The notes under the pieces: generated by a model | What the model saw: the letters and a program-made list of their open reading frames with translations, nothing else | Database searches by the model: none | What the model was told of the DNA's origin: nothing | Shown here: positions 7,743 to 14,885 of the stretch, in pieces | Numbering within the stretch: the stretch's first letter is position 1 | Layout: each line of letters starts with the position of its first letter | Made by a program: the position numbers and the translations under genes | DNA from: JABCZZ01 sp964454545 | GTDB lineage: Bacteria > Pseudomonadota > Alphaproteobacteria > Rickettsiales > JABCZZ01 | DNA length: 18,935 nt | Direction of reading: 5' to 3' | NCBI GenBank assembly: GCA_964454545.1 | Contig: CAYVTI010000041.1 | Coordinates: 1 to 18,935 of the forward strand

Positions 7743-8234
7743 TTACTGAACAGCCTTCACCGTTACAGCGCGGCGGTTCTGGCTCCAGGCGGATTCATCG
7801 GAGCCCACAACGGCCGGACGCTCTTTGCCATAGGAAATGGTCTGGACGCGGTTTGCGTCAACGCCCAAGCTCACCAGATAGTTCTTGGCGGCGGTGGCGC
7901 GGCGCTCACCGAGCGCGAGGTTGTACTCGCGGGTGCCGCGTTCGTCGCAATGGCCTTCGACGGTTACGTTGAGGTCAGCATGTTTCTTCAGGTATTCCGC
8001 CTGTTTCTGGAGGGTGGCCTCCCCGTCGGAATCAATCACGGAGCTGTCAAAAGCGAAGAACACGCGGTCGCTCACGGTGTGATTCGGATCGATGTAACCG
8101 TTACCGGTCAGGGCGCCGCCGTTGATGCCGGAGCCGTTTCCTTCAGCGTTCGCGCCGTTCTTCGGCGTGCTTTCGCAGGCGGCAAGCAATACTACCGCAG
8201 ACAATATCGCGAGAGCTTTAATGGATAATTTCAT
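7743..8234 (-). CDS. pal: Peptidoglycan-associated lipoprotein Pal
   Basis: An outer-membrane lipoprotein of 163 residues that anchors the outer membrane to peptidoglycan in the Tol-Pal system. The lipobox is L17-A18-A19-C20; residue 21 is Glu, not the Asp that signals inner-membrane retention. A flexible Gly/Asn-rich stretch (about 25-48) leads to an OmpA-like domain (about 55-162). The peptidoglycan-binding Asp97 (in GHCDERGT) and Arg112 (in NLALGERRA) are spaced as in the OmpA family. The C-terminal SYGKERPAV and NRRAV motifs are typical. tolB, the usual upstream neighbour, is absent; a PEBP-family gene lies upstream on the same strand. A promoter and a terminator fit a single-gene transcript. 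Confidence 0.96.
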   Translation of the reverse strand: MKLSIKALAILSAVVLLAACESTPKNGANAEGNGSGINGGALTGNGYIDPNHTVSDRVFFAFDSSVIDSDGEATLQKQAEYLKKHADLNVTVEGHCDERGTREYNLALGERRATAAKNYLVSLGVDANRVQTISYGKERPAVVGSDESAWSQNRRAVTVKAVQ

Positions 8235-8313
8235 GATTTCCCCCCAAGGATTGATTGTGTATTTGATTCTGACAATGCTTATTCAAGCAATAACTATTAA
8301 GTCATTGCCGCTT

Positions 8314-8341
8314 TTAATAGGATATTGGCAGAAAAAATCAA
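8314..8341 (-). promoter_or_regulatory. Candidate promoter for pal
   Basis: On the minus strand TTGATT (8341-8336) and TATTAA (8319-8314) are 16 bases apart, each matching four of six consensus positions. This would give a leader of about 70 bases before the pal ATG. It is the best candidate in the 180-base spacer, but the match is moderate. Confidence 0.4.
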
Positions 8342-8379
8342 CCGTTTTTTATAAGAAACTTACAAAAGCTCCACGCCAT

Positions 8380-8407
8380 TGCCATAAATGGCACAGGTCT
8401 ACACCTG
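8380..8407. promoter_or_regulatory. Twin adjacent dyads between the PEBP gene and pal
   Basis: Two perfect dyads abut one another: TGCCAT-AA-ATGGCA (8380-8393) and CAGGT-CTAC-ACCTG (8394-8407). They start 7 bases beyond the PEBP gene's stop codon and lie upstream of the candidate pal promoter. There is no U-tract, so they fit protein-binding sites or a paired RNA structure better than an intrinsic terminator. No function is assigned. Confidence 0.4.
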
Positions 8408-8414
8408 AAGATCA

Positions 8415-9128
8415 TCATTGTTTTTTAACGGAAGGGTTAAGCGTATACTTGCCGACAGCTTCTCCCTGTGCGAGCGTATGTTTCTCTATCGCCTTCATTG
8501 CGGCGTCCCCGGTGGGCGGCGTGCCGGAAACCCCTAAGGATTTCATGTCGAGCGCAAACACCTTGAAGTGATAGTGGTGGACGCGCTCGTCGTTCCAGGG
8601 CGGGCAGGGGCCGTCATACCCGGCATAGATGCCCCTACGCTCCGGCTGGCTGGCAAAATATGGAGCATAATCGTTGATGCCGCGCATGCCGTAAGCGGTC
8701 TTTATCCGGGATTTTCCGTGAGGGGACAATTTATCGCTGTCTGCTCCGGCCGGTATGCTGGTTATGCTGGCAGGGATATCAAGCAGCACCCAGTGATAGA
8801 AGTTTTTGCGCGGCATATCCTTGGACAGGGTTTTCCCTTCCTTGCCAGCGTCGTCGAACACGGTTGGCACATCCGGATCTACAGCTATAACGGCGTAAGA
8901 TTGGGTGCCTTCGGGGCCTTTCGACCAGCTAAGGCCGATACTTTTATCCTGGCCTTCCTTGACATGCCCCTTAGGGGAAGGCACGCAGAAAGCGTATTCC
9001 GGCCCGATATAGCCGTTGTTACCGATTCCTTCCGCTTTAACGGTTAGAATGGGGCTGTTTTTTGCGAAAACGGCAGGAAAATAGAGGGCGCAAGCGCTGA
9101 TAACTGTGGCGTAAACGAGTTTTTTCAT
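8415..9128 (-). CDS. Secreted YbhB/YbcL-type PEBP family protein
   Basis: A protein of 237 residues with a Sec signal peptide (1-22, cleavage after AVFA) and a phosphatidylethanolamine-binding-protein fold. Signature residues are DPDVP (84-88), HW (112-113), GPCPP (173-177) and HHYHFKVFALD (184-194), which line the anion-binding pocket in this family. The name Raf kinase inhibitor-like is only a homology label; bacterial members have no settled function. It is longer than E. coli YbhB, partly from the signal peptide and from loops around 90-105 and 150-168. The ATG has GGAG about 7 bases upstream. It is divergent from rlmN with only 39 bases between the starts, so the promoters must overlap the coding regions or be very compact. 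Confidence 0.9.
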   Translation of the reverse strand: MKKLVYATVISACALYFPAVFAKNSPILTVKAEGIGNNGYIGPEYAFCVPSPKGHVKEGQDKSIGLSWSKGPEGTQSYAVIAVDPDVPTVFDDAGKEGKTLSKDMPRKNFYHWVLLDIPASITSIPAGADSDKLSPHGKSRIKTAYGMRGINDYAPYFASQPERRGIYAGYDGPCPPWNDERVHHYHFKVFALDMKSLGVSGTPPTGDAAMKAIEKHTLAQGEAVGKYTLNPSVKKQ

Positions 9129-9167
9129 ATATTTACTCCAATTATTTTATACGTAATTGTAGTTAAT

Positions 9168-10268
9168 ATGTCTGAAGATTCAATAATAAATGAAAAAAAG
9201 AACCTGATCGGCATGTCACGCGGGGAGCTTGCCGGGGCACTTCACGCGGTGGGAGCAGAGAAATTCCGCGCCAGGCAGGTATGGCAATGGATTTACGCGC
9301 ACGGGGTCAAGGATTTCTCGCAGATGACTAGCATCGCCAAACCACGGCAGGCGCAGTTCGGCGAGCATTTCACGATTGAGCGTCCGGCTGTGGATCGCGC
9401 GCTTTTATCGTCTGACGGCACCCGCAAGTGGCTGCTCAAATTTCCTGACGGCAACAAGGTGGAGGCGGTGCATATACCGGAAGAAGATCGCGGGGCGCTC
9501 TGCGTTTCATCGCAGGTGGGCTGCACGCTCACCTGCTCGTTCTGCCACACCGGCACCATGAAGCTGGTGAGAAATCTCACCGCCGCCGAAATTGTCGGAC
9601 AGGTGCTGATTGCGCGTGATACGCTCAATGAATGGCCTGCGCCGCAGGAGAACCGTCTGCTTTCCAATATCGTGATGATGGGCATGGGCGAGCCGCTGTA
9701 TAATTATGATCAGGTGGCCAAGGCGCTTACCATCATCATGGATCCGGAGGGTATTGCCATTTCCAAACGGCGCATCACGCTCTCAACTTCCGGCGTGGTG
9801 CCGATGATTGAGCGCTGCGGTAATGAGCTTGGGGTAAACCTGGCGATTTCGCTGCACGCGGTGCGCGACGATCTGCGAAACGAACTGGTGCCGATTAATA
9901 AGAAATATCCCATTGCGCAGCTGCTTGATGCCTGCCGTGCCTATCCGGCGGCGCATAATTCGCGGCGCATCACCTTTGAATATGTGATGCTCAAGGATGT
10001 GAACGATACGGACGCGGACGCGCGCGAGCTCGTGCGCCTGCTCAAGGACATCCATGCCAAGGTCAACCTTATACCGTTCAACCCATGGCCGGGCGCGCCT
10101 TACGAAACCTCCTCCAATAACCGTATTCACCGTTTCGCGGAGATACTGAACGATGCCGGATATTCTTCCCCGGTGCGCACGCCGCGCGGGCGCGATATCT
10201 ATGCCGCCTGCGGGCAGCTCAAATCCGACTCCGAGCGCAAAAGAGGCGAGAAGGTGAAACTGCACTGA
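9168..10268 (+). CDS. rlmN: 23S rRNA (A2503)-C2 / tRNA (A37)-C2 methyltransferase RlmN
   Basis: A radical-SAM enzyme that methylates C2 of adenosine 2503 in 23S rRNA and A37 in some tRNAs. It is 366 residues, normal for the family. The [4Fe-4S]/SAM motif is Cys119, Cys123 and Cys126 (GCTLTCSFC). Cys348 (in AACGQL) corresponds to the methyl-carrying Cys355 of E. coli, and Cys112 to Cys118. The GMGEPL (172-177), TLSTSGVVP and LIPFNPWPGAPY motifs are all present, so it should be active. The first ATG is used; the ribosome binding site before it is weak. It is followed after 15 bases by the CopC-like gene and probably co-transcribed with it. Confidence 0.97.
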   Translation: MSEDSIINEKKNLIGMSRGELAGALHAVGAEKFRARQVWQWIYAHGVKDFSQMTSIAKPRQAQFGEHFTIERPAVDRALLSSDGTRKWLLKFPDGNKVEAVHIPEEDRGALCVSSQVGCTLTCSFCHTGTMKLVRNLTAAEIVGQVLIARDTLNEWPAPQENRLLSNIVMMGMGEPLYNYDQVAKALTIIMDPEGIAISKRRITLSTSGVVPMIERCGNELGVNLAISLHAVRDDLRNELVPINKKYPIAQLLDACRAYPAAHNSRRITFEYVMLKDVNDTDADARELVRLLKDIHAKVNLIPFNPWPGAPYETSSNNRIHRFAEILNDAGYSSPVRTPRGRDIYAACGQLKSDSERKRGEKVKLH

Positions 10269-10283
10269 TAGAGAAATAATCCT

Positions 10284-10682
10284 ATGCGGTATTTTATTCT
10301 TAGTTTACTGTTGATTGCGTGCATGGCCGGGCCTGCGCATGCTGTCGTATGGATCATACAGCAGCCGGTCTATGTTACCCAGCCGCTTGAGCTTATATCC
10401 GCCTCGCCTGCCGCGAACCAGTCGCTCGCGGAGCCTCCGCGATCCGTGACGCTTAATTTTTCAGCGGCGATTGATCCGAAATACAGCGGGATAAAAATAT
10501 ATGATCCCTATGGCAATGTCATTGCGGAAGGACCGGTTACGATAACCAATACGAGCATGTCGATCGCCATGCCGAAACTAAAGCAGGGATACGCGGGCAC
10601 TTACAGGGTAGAGTGGAAGACCATATGTCTGTGCGGCGACCGGCAGCAGTTGAACGGTAATCTTTATTTCAATATCAGCTAA
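10284..10682 (+). CDS. Secreted CopC-like domain protein lacking the usual copper ligands
   Basis: A secreted protein of 132 residues with a signal peptide (1-20, AHA) and a CopC-type beta-sandwich. The core is LELISASPAANQSL (35-48), then PPRSVTLNFSAAIDPKYSGIKIYDPYG (51-77), then the closing strand YRVEWK...GNLYFNI (107-131). In classical CopC the mature protein starts with His-Ala-His and the last strands carry an Asp-Gly-His segment, which supply the Cu(II) ligands. Here the N-terminal His is replaced by a 14-residue extension (VVWIIQQPVYVTQP) leading into Leu-Glu-Leu, and the Asp-Gly-His segment reads Cys115-Leu-Cys117-Gly-Asp. The copper site is therefore missing or rebuilt around a CxC pair. 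It lies 15 bases after rlmN. Domain family is likely; copper handling is uncertain. Confidence 0.75.
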   Translation: MRYFILSLLLIACMAGPAHAVVWIIQQPVYVTQPLELISASPAANQSLAEPPRSVTLNFSAAIDPKYSGIKIYDPYGNVIAEGPVTITNTSMSIAMPKLKQGYAGTYRVEWKTICLCGDRQQLNGNLYFNIS

Positions 10683-10688
10683 TTGTTA

Positions 10689-11738
10689 TCAGCGTTGCAA
10701 ATCTTTACCCAGCAGCCTGAAGCGATCAGAAACCTCCGTGAGTTTGCGGATGATTGAAGGTTCCACGTAGCTATGACCTGCGTCATCTGCGATATGCAGC
10801 ACCGGCCGTTTCTTTTCGTCCGGCTGCGCGGCGTTCCATGCATTAACCAGATCGTCCGCCTGATCACGGGGGCAGACCATGTCATACCGTCCCTGCACGA
10901 TCTGGGTAGGGATGTCTTTGATTCGCGCGATATTTTCGAGGATGTAATTCTGGTTCCGATCGGTGCCTCCCAGAAAGCCGCCATGCATAAAGTAATGGTT
11001 CTCAAGTATCGCATGCGCCGGTTCGCTGGGGGCGCTAAGTTCCTCCTCGCTTTTCTTCACGAGCTTTATGGTCGCGGACTCCCACCGGTTCCAGCGGTTC
11101 ATTGCCTCTTCCCTTATTGTCCTGTCAGGAGAGAGCATGAGTTTGCGGTATGCCGCGATCATGTCGCCGCGTTCTGCTGGCGGCACGATCTCCACAAAGC
11201 GCTTCCATTCCTCAGGAAAGAAACGTCCTGATCCCAAGAAAGCGGGATTGCCCGGATCGGCGGCATCACCCTGGTAAAACACATCAATATCGCGTTTGCG
11301 GCAGAGGAATATCCCGCGCAGCGTCAGGGACTTCACATTTTCCGGATGCTCTATGGCATAGGCGAGCGCGAGCGTGCTGCCCCAGCTGCCGCCGGAGAGA
11401 TGCATTTTGCCCCCGATGCCGAGTTCCTTGCGCAGTTTCTCGATGTCTTCAACCAGATACGGTGTGGTGTTGGCTTCGGTAGAGGCATAGGGTTTACTGC
11501 GTTTCGCGCCGCGCTGGTCGAATAGGATGATGCGGTAATGTTTCGGATCGAAAAAGCGCGCTACGCTCTCGCCTGCGCCGGAACCCGGCCCTCCGTGCAG
11601 GAACATGACCGGATCGCCTTTCGGGTTGCCATGCTCTTCCCAGTATATCTCATGCAGCGGTTGTTCGGATACTTTCAGATATCCATGTGTATGCGGAGTG
11701 GAGGGGGGATATTTCCATGGCTCTCTTGGCTTGGTCAT
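10689..11738 (-). CDS. pip: Proline iminopeptidase (peptidase family S33)
   Basis: A cytoplasmic alpha/beta hydrolase that removes N-terminal proline from peptides. It is 349 residues, slightly longer than usual. The oxyanion motif HGGPG is at 48-52, FDQRGAKRS at 73-81, and the nucleophile Ser118 lies in GGSWGS. The triad is completed by Asp286 (QGRYDMVCP) and His322 (DDAGHSY). The start codon is 4 bases beyond the putA stop, and its AAGG ribosome binding site overlaps that stop (TAAGGTC-ATG), which suggests translational coupling. The product, free proline, is the substrate of PutA, so the pair forms a peptide-proline salvage unit. It converges on the CopC-like gene with 6 bases between and no visible terminator. 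Confidence 0.93.
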   Translation of the reverse strand: MTKPREPWKYPPSTPHTHGYLKVSEQPLHEIYWEEHGNPKGDPVMFLHGGPGSGAGESVARFFDPKHYRIILFDQRGAKRSKPYASTEANTTPYLVEDIEKLRKELGIGGKMHLSGGSWGSTLALAYAIEHPENVKSLTLRGIFLCRKRDIDVFYQGDAADPGNPAFLGSGRFFPEEWKRFVEIVPPAERGDMIAAYRKLMLSPDRTIREEAMNRWNRWESATIKLVKKSEEELSAPSEPAHAILENHYFMHGGFLGGTDRNQNYILENIARIKDIPTQIVQGRYDMVCPRDQADDLVNAWNAAQPDEKKRPVLHIADDAGHSYVEPSIIRKLTEVSDRFRLLGKDLQR

Positions 11739-11742
11739 GACC

Positions 11743-14700
11743 TTACTTTTTTGAAAGCAGTTCGAGATTGCCGCCGATGGCGGCGGTGTTAACCGTGAGC
11801 GTGCGCTCGGTGACGAAGCGCAGCAGGTAATGCGGCCCGCCCGCCTTGGGACCGGTACCGGACAGCCCTTCGCCGCCGAAAGGCTGCACGCCGACGGTGG
11901 CTCCGATCATGCTGCGGTTGACATAGATATTCCCGGCATGAATGCGATCCTTCACCAGATCCACGTTGTCCTCGATGCGGCTCTCAAGCCCGAAGGTAAG
12001 GCCGTAGCCGGTGGAGTTGATCTCATCGCATATGCGGGCGAGATCTTTCGCCTTGTAACGTATGACATGCAGTGCCGGGCCGAACACTTCCTGCGTCAGT
12101 TCACGGATGGATTTGATTTCGAACATATGCGGGGTCACGAAAGTGCCTTTTGCCGCCACTTCGCTGGCAAGCGGTGTGGTGGCGAGCAGGCGCGCGGATT
12201 TTTTCATCTTCTCAATATGCTCAAGCAGTCCTTTGCGCGCTCCCTCGTCAATCACCGGGCCGACATCGATCGACGGATCGAAGAATGGGTTGCCGACTTT
12301 GAGCTCCTGCATCGCGCCCGATACCAGGCTGATGAGATTATCGGCGACATCTTCCTGCACGTAAAGCACGCGGAGAGCCGAACAGCGCTGGCCCGCGCTG
12401 CCGAACGCGGAGGTAATGACATCGTCCGTCACCTGCTCCAGCAGCGCGGAACTGTCCACGATCATGCAGTTCTGGCCGCCGGTTTCGGCGATGAAAACAG
12501 CGATCGGCGCATTACGCGCAGCGAGCGTGCGGTTGATGAGATGCGCGGTTTCCATCGAGCCGGTGAACACCACGCCCGCAATATGCTCGCTTTTTGTGAG
12601 TTCGGAGCCAATCGTCCTGCCGCTTCCCGGCATAAGGTGCAGCACGTCTTTAGGAATTCCTGCTTCATGCAGGAGCCTTACCGCGAACGCGGCGATCAAC
12701 GGCGTCTGCTCGGCGGGCTTGGCGATCACCGTGTTGCCGGTCACGAGCGCCGCAACCACCTGTCCGGTAAAAATGGCGAGCGGGAAGTTCCACGGGGATA
12801 TGCAGGCGAACACGCCGCGTGCGGCAAGCTGCAGGGTGTTGCGCTCTCCTGTCGGGCCTTCGAGCACCTCTTCCCTGGCGATGATCCTGCGCGCCTGCAG
12901 GGAATAATAGTGGCAGAAATCGATCGCCTCACGCACTTCGGCAATGGCATCGGAAATATTCTTTCCGCCCTCGCGCATGATGACGGCCATTGCCTCGAAC
13001 TGGTTTTTTTCGAGCAGCTTCGCGAATTTCTCAATGATGCGGCCGCGCTCTTCCACCGGAACCTTGTGCCATGTGGCAAAGGCAGCTTTTGCGGCTGCTA
13101 TGGTCTTCTCCACGTTCTCCGTTTTTTCCTTCAGGGCATAGCCCGTGATCCTGCTTCGATCCGCTGGCTCGGTCACGGTTTTCTTTTCACCCGTGCCTGT
13201 GAAAGTGGGTTCCGCCTGCCAGAAACAATCCCTGAACTCCGCCAGTTTTGCGTTCAGCTCTTGCAGCATGTTCGCATTGCCGGGATCGAAACCTTTGGAA
13301 TTCCTGCGATCGGAATAGAGTTTCACTGGGTCCGGGGTCATAGGGTTCTGCGCTCCACCTTGTTTTTTCACGTGTTCAATAGGGTCTTCGAGCAGCTCGC
13401 TCAACGGTTTTTCCTTATCCATGAGCAGGTTGACGAAAGAAGTATTTGCGCCGTTCTCAAGCAGGCGGCGGATGAGATACGCGAGCAGGTCTTCATGCCT
13501 GCCTACCGGCGCGTAGATGCGGCAGGGCACGTCGCGCGCCACCTGATCGTGCAATTGTTCGCCCATGCCGTGCAGGCGCTGGAATTCAAAAGCATTTCTT
13601 CTGTTTCCGGCAAGCTCGATGATGGATGCGACGGTCAGCGCGTTATGAGTGGCGAACTGCGGGTAGAAACGGTCACTATTGCCGATGATTTTCTGCGCGC
13701 ACGCCATATAGGAAACATCGGTATGCTCCTTGCGCGTAAATACCGGATAAGAAGGGAGGCCCAGCACCTGCGCATTCTTAATTTCCGAATCCCAGTAGGC
13801 GCCTTTCACGAGGCGAAGCGGCATGCGCCTTCGTGCTTCGCGGCTCAGATCCACAAGATAGTCCACCACATGGAAAGCCCGTTTCTGGTAAGCCTGCAGG
13901 ACGAAGCTGATGCCTTCATAATCCCGGAAAATTCTATCATTGAATAATTTGCGGAACAGCTTCAATTCCACGTCAAGCCGCGTCGCTTCTTCCGCGTCTA
14001 TGGAAACGCTGATGCCGGATTTCATGGCAATCTCGACAATCTCAATAAGGCGCGGCAGCAATTCCTTCATGACGCGCTCTTCGTTCACCTGCTGGTAGCG
14101 CGGATGGAGCGCCGAAAGCTTCAGCGAGATGCTCGGCGCTTCCATCAGCGTCTTTGCCTTGCTGTGTTTGCCAATGGCCGTAATCGCATGGCGATAGGCG
14201 TTTACATACGCTTCGGCCTGCTGCCTGTTGCGCGCCCCCTCGCCAAGGATGTCATAAGAAAAGCGGTAGCCCTTCTTCGCGGATGCTGCGGATTTTTTCA
14301 GCGCTTCTTCTATATCTTCACCCAGTACGAACTGCGTGCCGATAAAGCGCATGGACTGCTTGAGCGCCTCCCGGATGACCGGAGCGCCGGTGTGGGATAT
14401 GAGCTTGCCGATCAGCGCGGCGGGTTTTTCCTCCGGCAGCGCGCCAAGGTTCACGACTTTTCCGGTAAGCAGCAATCCCCAGCTGGAGGCATTGACGAAA
14501 AAGGATTCGCTGGTGCCAAGATATCTGCTCCATTCGGTATTCTCGAATTTATCTTCTATCAGCCTTCCGGCCGTACTTGGATCAGGGATACGCAGCAACG
14601 CTTCCGCAAGGCACATGACGGCGATGCCTTCGCGGGTATCAAGACCGTAGGTGTGCAGGAACGCCTCGACGCCGGTTCCGGCGCCTGCGGCGCGTATCCG

Positions 14701-14847
14701 GGTCACCAGATCGCTTGCCCGTTTGAAGATCGCCGGGCGCTTTTCTTCCATTGTTTCAAGAGTGGAAAGCAAGGACTGCACGCATTGCTGTTCGTCAGCG
14801 AAAGCATGAGAACTGATGGCGGATTGCAGCTGTTCTATAGTGCCCAT
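11743..14847 (-). CDS. putA: Bifunctional proline dehydrogenase / L-glutamate-gamma-semialdehyde dehydrogenase PutA
   Basis: This enzyme oxidises proline to glutamate in two coupled steps, FAD-dependent then NAD-dependent. It is 1034 residues, the short PutA type. It lacks the N-terminal ribbon-helix-helix domain of E. coli PutA, so it should not repress its own gene. Residues of roughly 1-100 form the helical arm. The proline dehydrogenase barrel follows, with LKLSALHPRYQ, RLVKGAYWDSEI, FATHNA and the substrate-binding RRLLENGANTSFV. The aldehyde dehydrogenase half has ISPWNFPLAIFTGQ, Glu788 (ETGGQN) and the catalytic Cys822 (AGQRCSALR). No Shine-Dalgarno sequence precedes the ATG; a 6-bp TGCTGG/CCAGCA stem ends one base before it. 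It lies 38 bases after the unrecognised triple-module gene and 4 bases before pip, so the three may form one operon. Confidence 0.96.
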   Translation of the reverse strand: MGTIEQLQSAISSHAFADEQQCVQSLLSTLETMEEKRPAIFKRASDLVTRIRAAGAGTGVEAFLHTYGLDTREGIAVMCLAEALLRIPDPSTAGRLIEDKFENTEWSRYLGTSESFFVNASSWGLLLTGKVVNLGALPEEKPAALIGKLISHTGAPVIREALKQSMRFIGTQFVLGEDIEEALKKSAASAKKGYRFSYDILGEGARNRQQAEAYVNAYRHAITAIGKHSKAKTLMEAPSISLKLSALHPRYQQVNEERVMKELLPRLIEIVEIAMKSGISVSIDAEEATRLDVELKLFRKLFNDRIFRDYEGISFVLQAYQKRAFHVVDYLVDLSREARRRMPLRLVKGAYWDSEIKNAQVLGLPSYPVFTRKEHTDVSYMACAQKIIGNSDRFYPQFATHNALTVASIIELAGNRRNAFEFQRLHGMGEQLHDQVARDVPCRIYAPVGRHEDLLAYLIRRLLENGANTSFVNLLMDKEKPLSELLEDPIEHVKKQGGAQNPMTPDPVKLYSDRRNSKGFDPGNANMLQELNAKLAEFRDCFWQAEPTFTGTGEKKTVTEPADRSRITGYALKEKTENVEKTIAAAKAAFATWHKVPVEERGRIIEKFAKLLEKNQFEAMAVIMREGGKNISDAIAEVREAIDFCHYYSLQARRIIAREEVLEGPTGERNTLQLAARGVFACISPWNFPLAIFTGQVVAALVTGNTVIAKPAEQTPLIAAFAVRLLHEAGIPKDVLHLMPGSGRTIGSELTKSEHIAGVVFTGSMETAHLINRTLAARNAPIAVFIAETGGQNCMIVDSSALLEQVTDDVITSAFGSAGQRCSALRVLYVQEDVADNLISLVSGAMQELKVGNPFFDPSIDVGPVIDEGARKGLLEHIEKMKKSARLLATTPLASEVAAKGTFVTPHMFEIKSIRELTQEVFGPALHVIRYKAKDLARICDEINSTGYGLTFGLESRIEDNVDLVKDRIHAGNIYVNRSMIGATVGVQPFGGEGLSGTGPKAGGPHYLLRFVTERTLTVNTAAIGGNLELLSKK

Positions 14848-14885
14848 GTGCTGGTTTATAGCAGGGCGCCAGCAAAAAGGAAACG

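Noticed and set aside
8122..8571. A 149-codon plus-strand frame across the pal leader
   Set aside because: It starts inside pal antisense, crosses the regulatory spacer and ends inside the PEBP gene antisense; no family pattern.
11830..13947. A 705-codon open frame on the plus strand opposite putA
   Set aside because: It is fully antisense to a clear PutA with intact catalytic motifs. Its composition is His/Arg-rich and without domain pattern, the usual shadow of codon bias.
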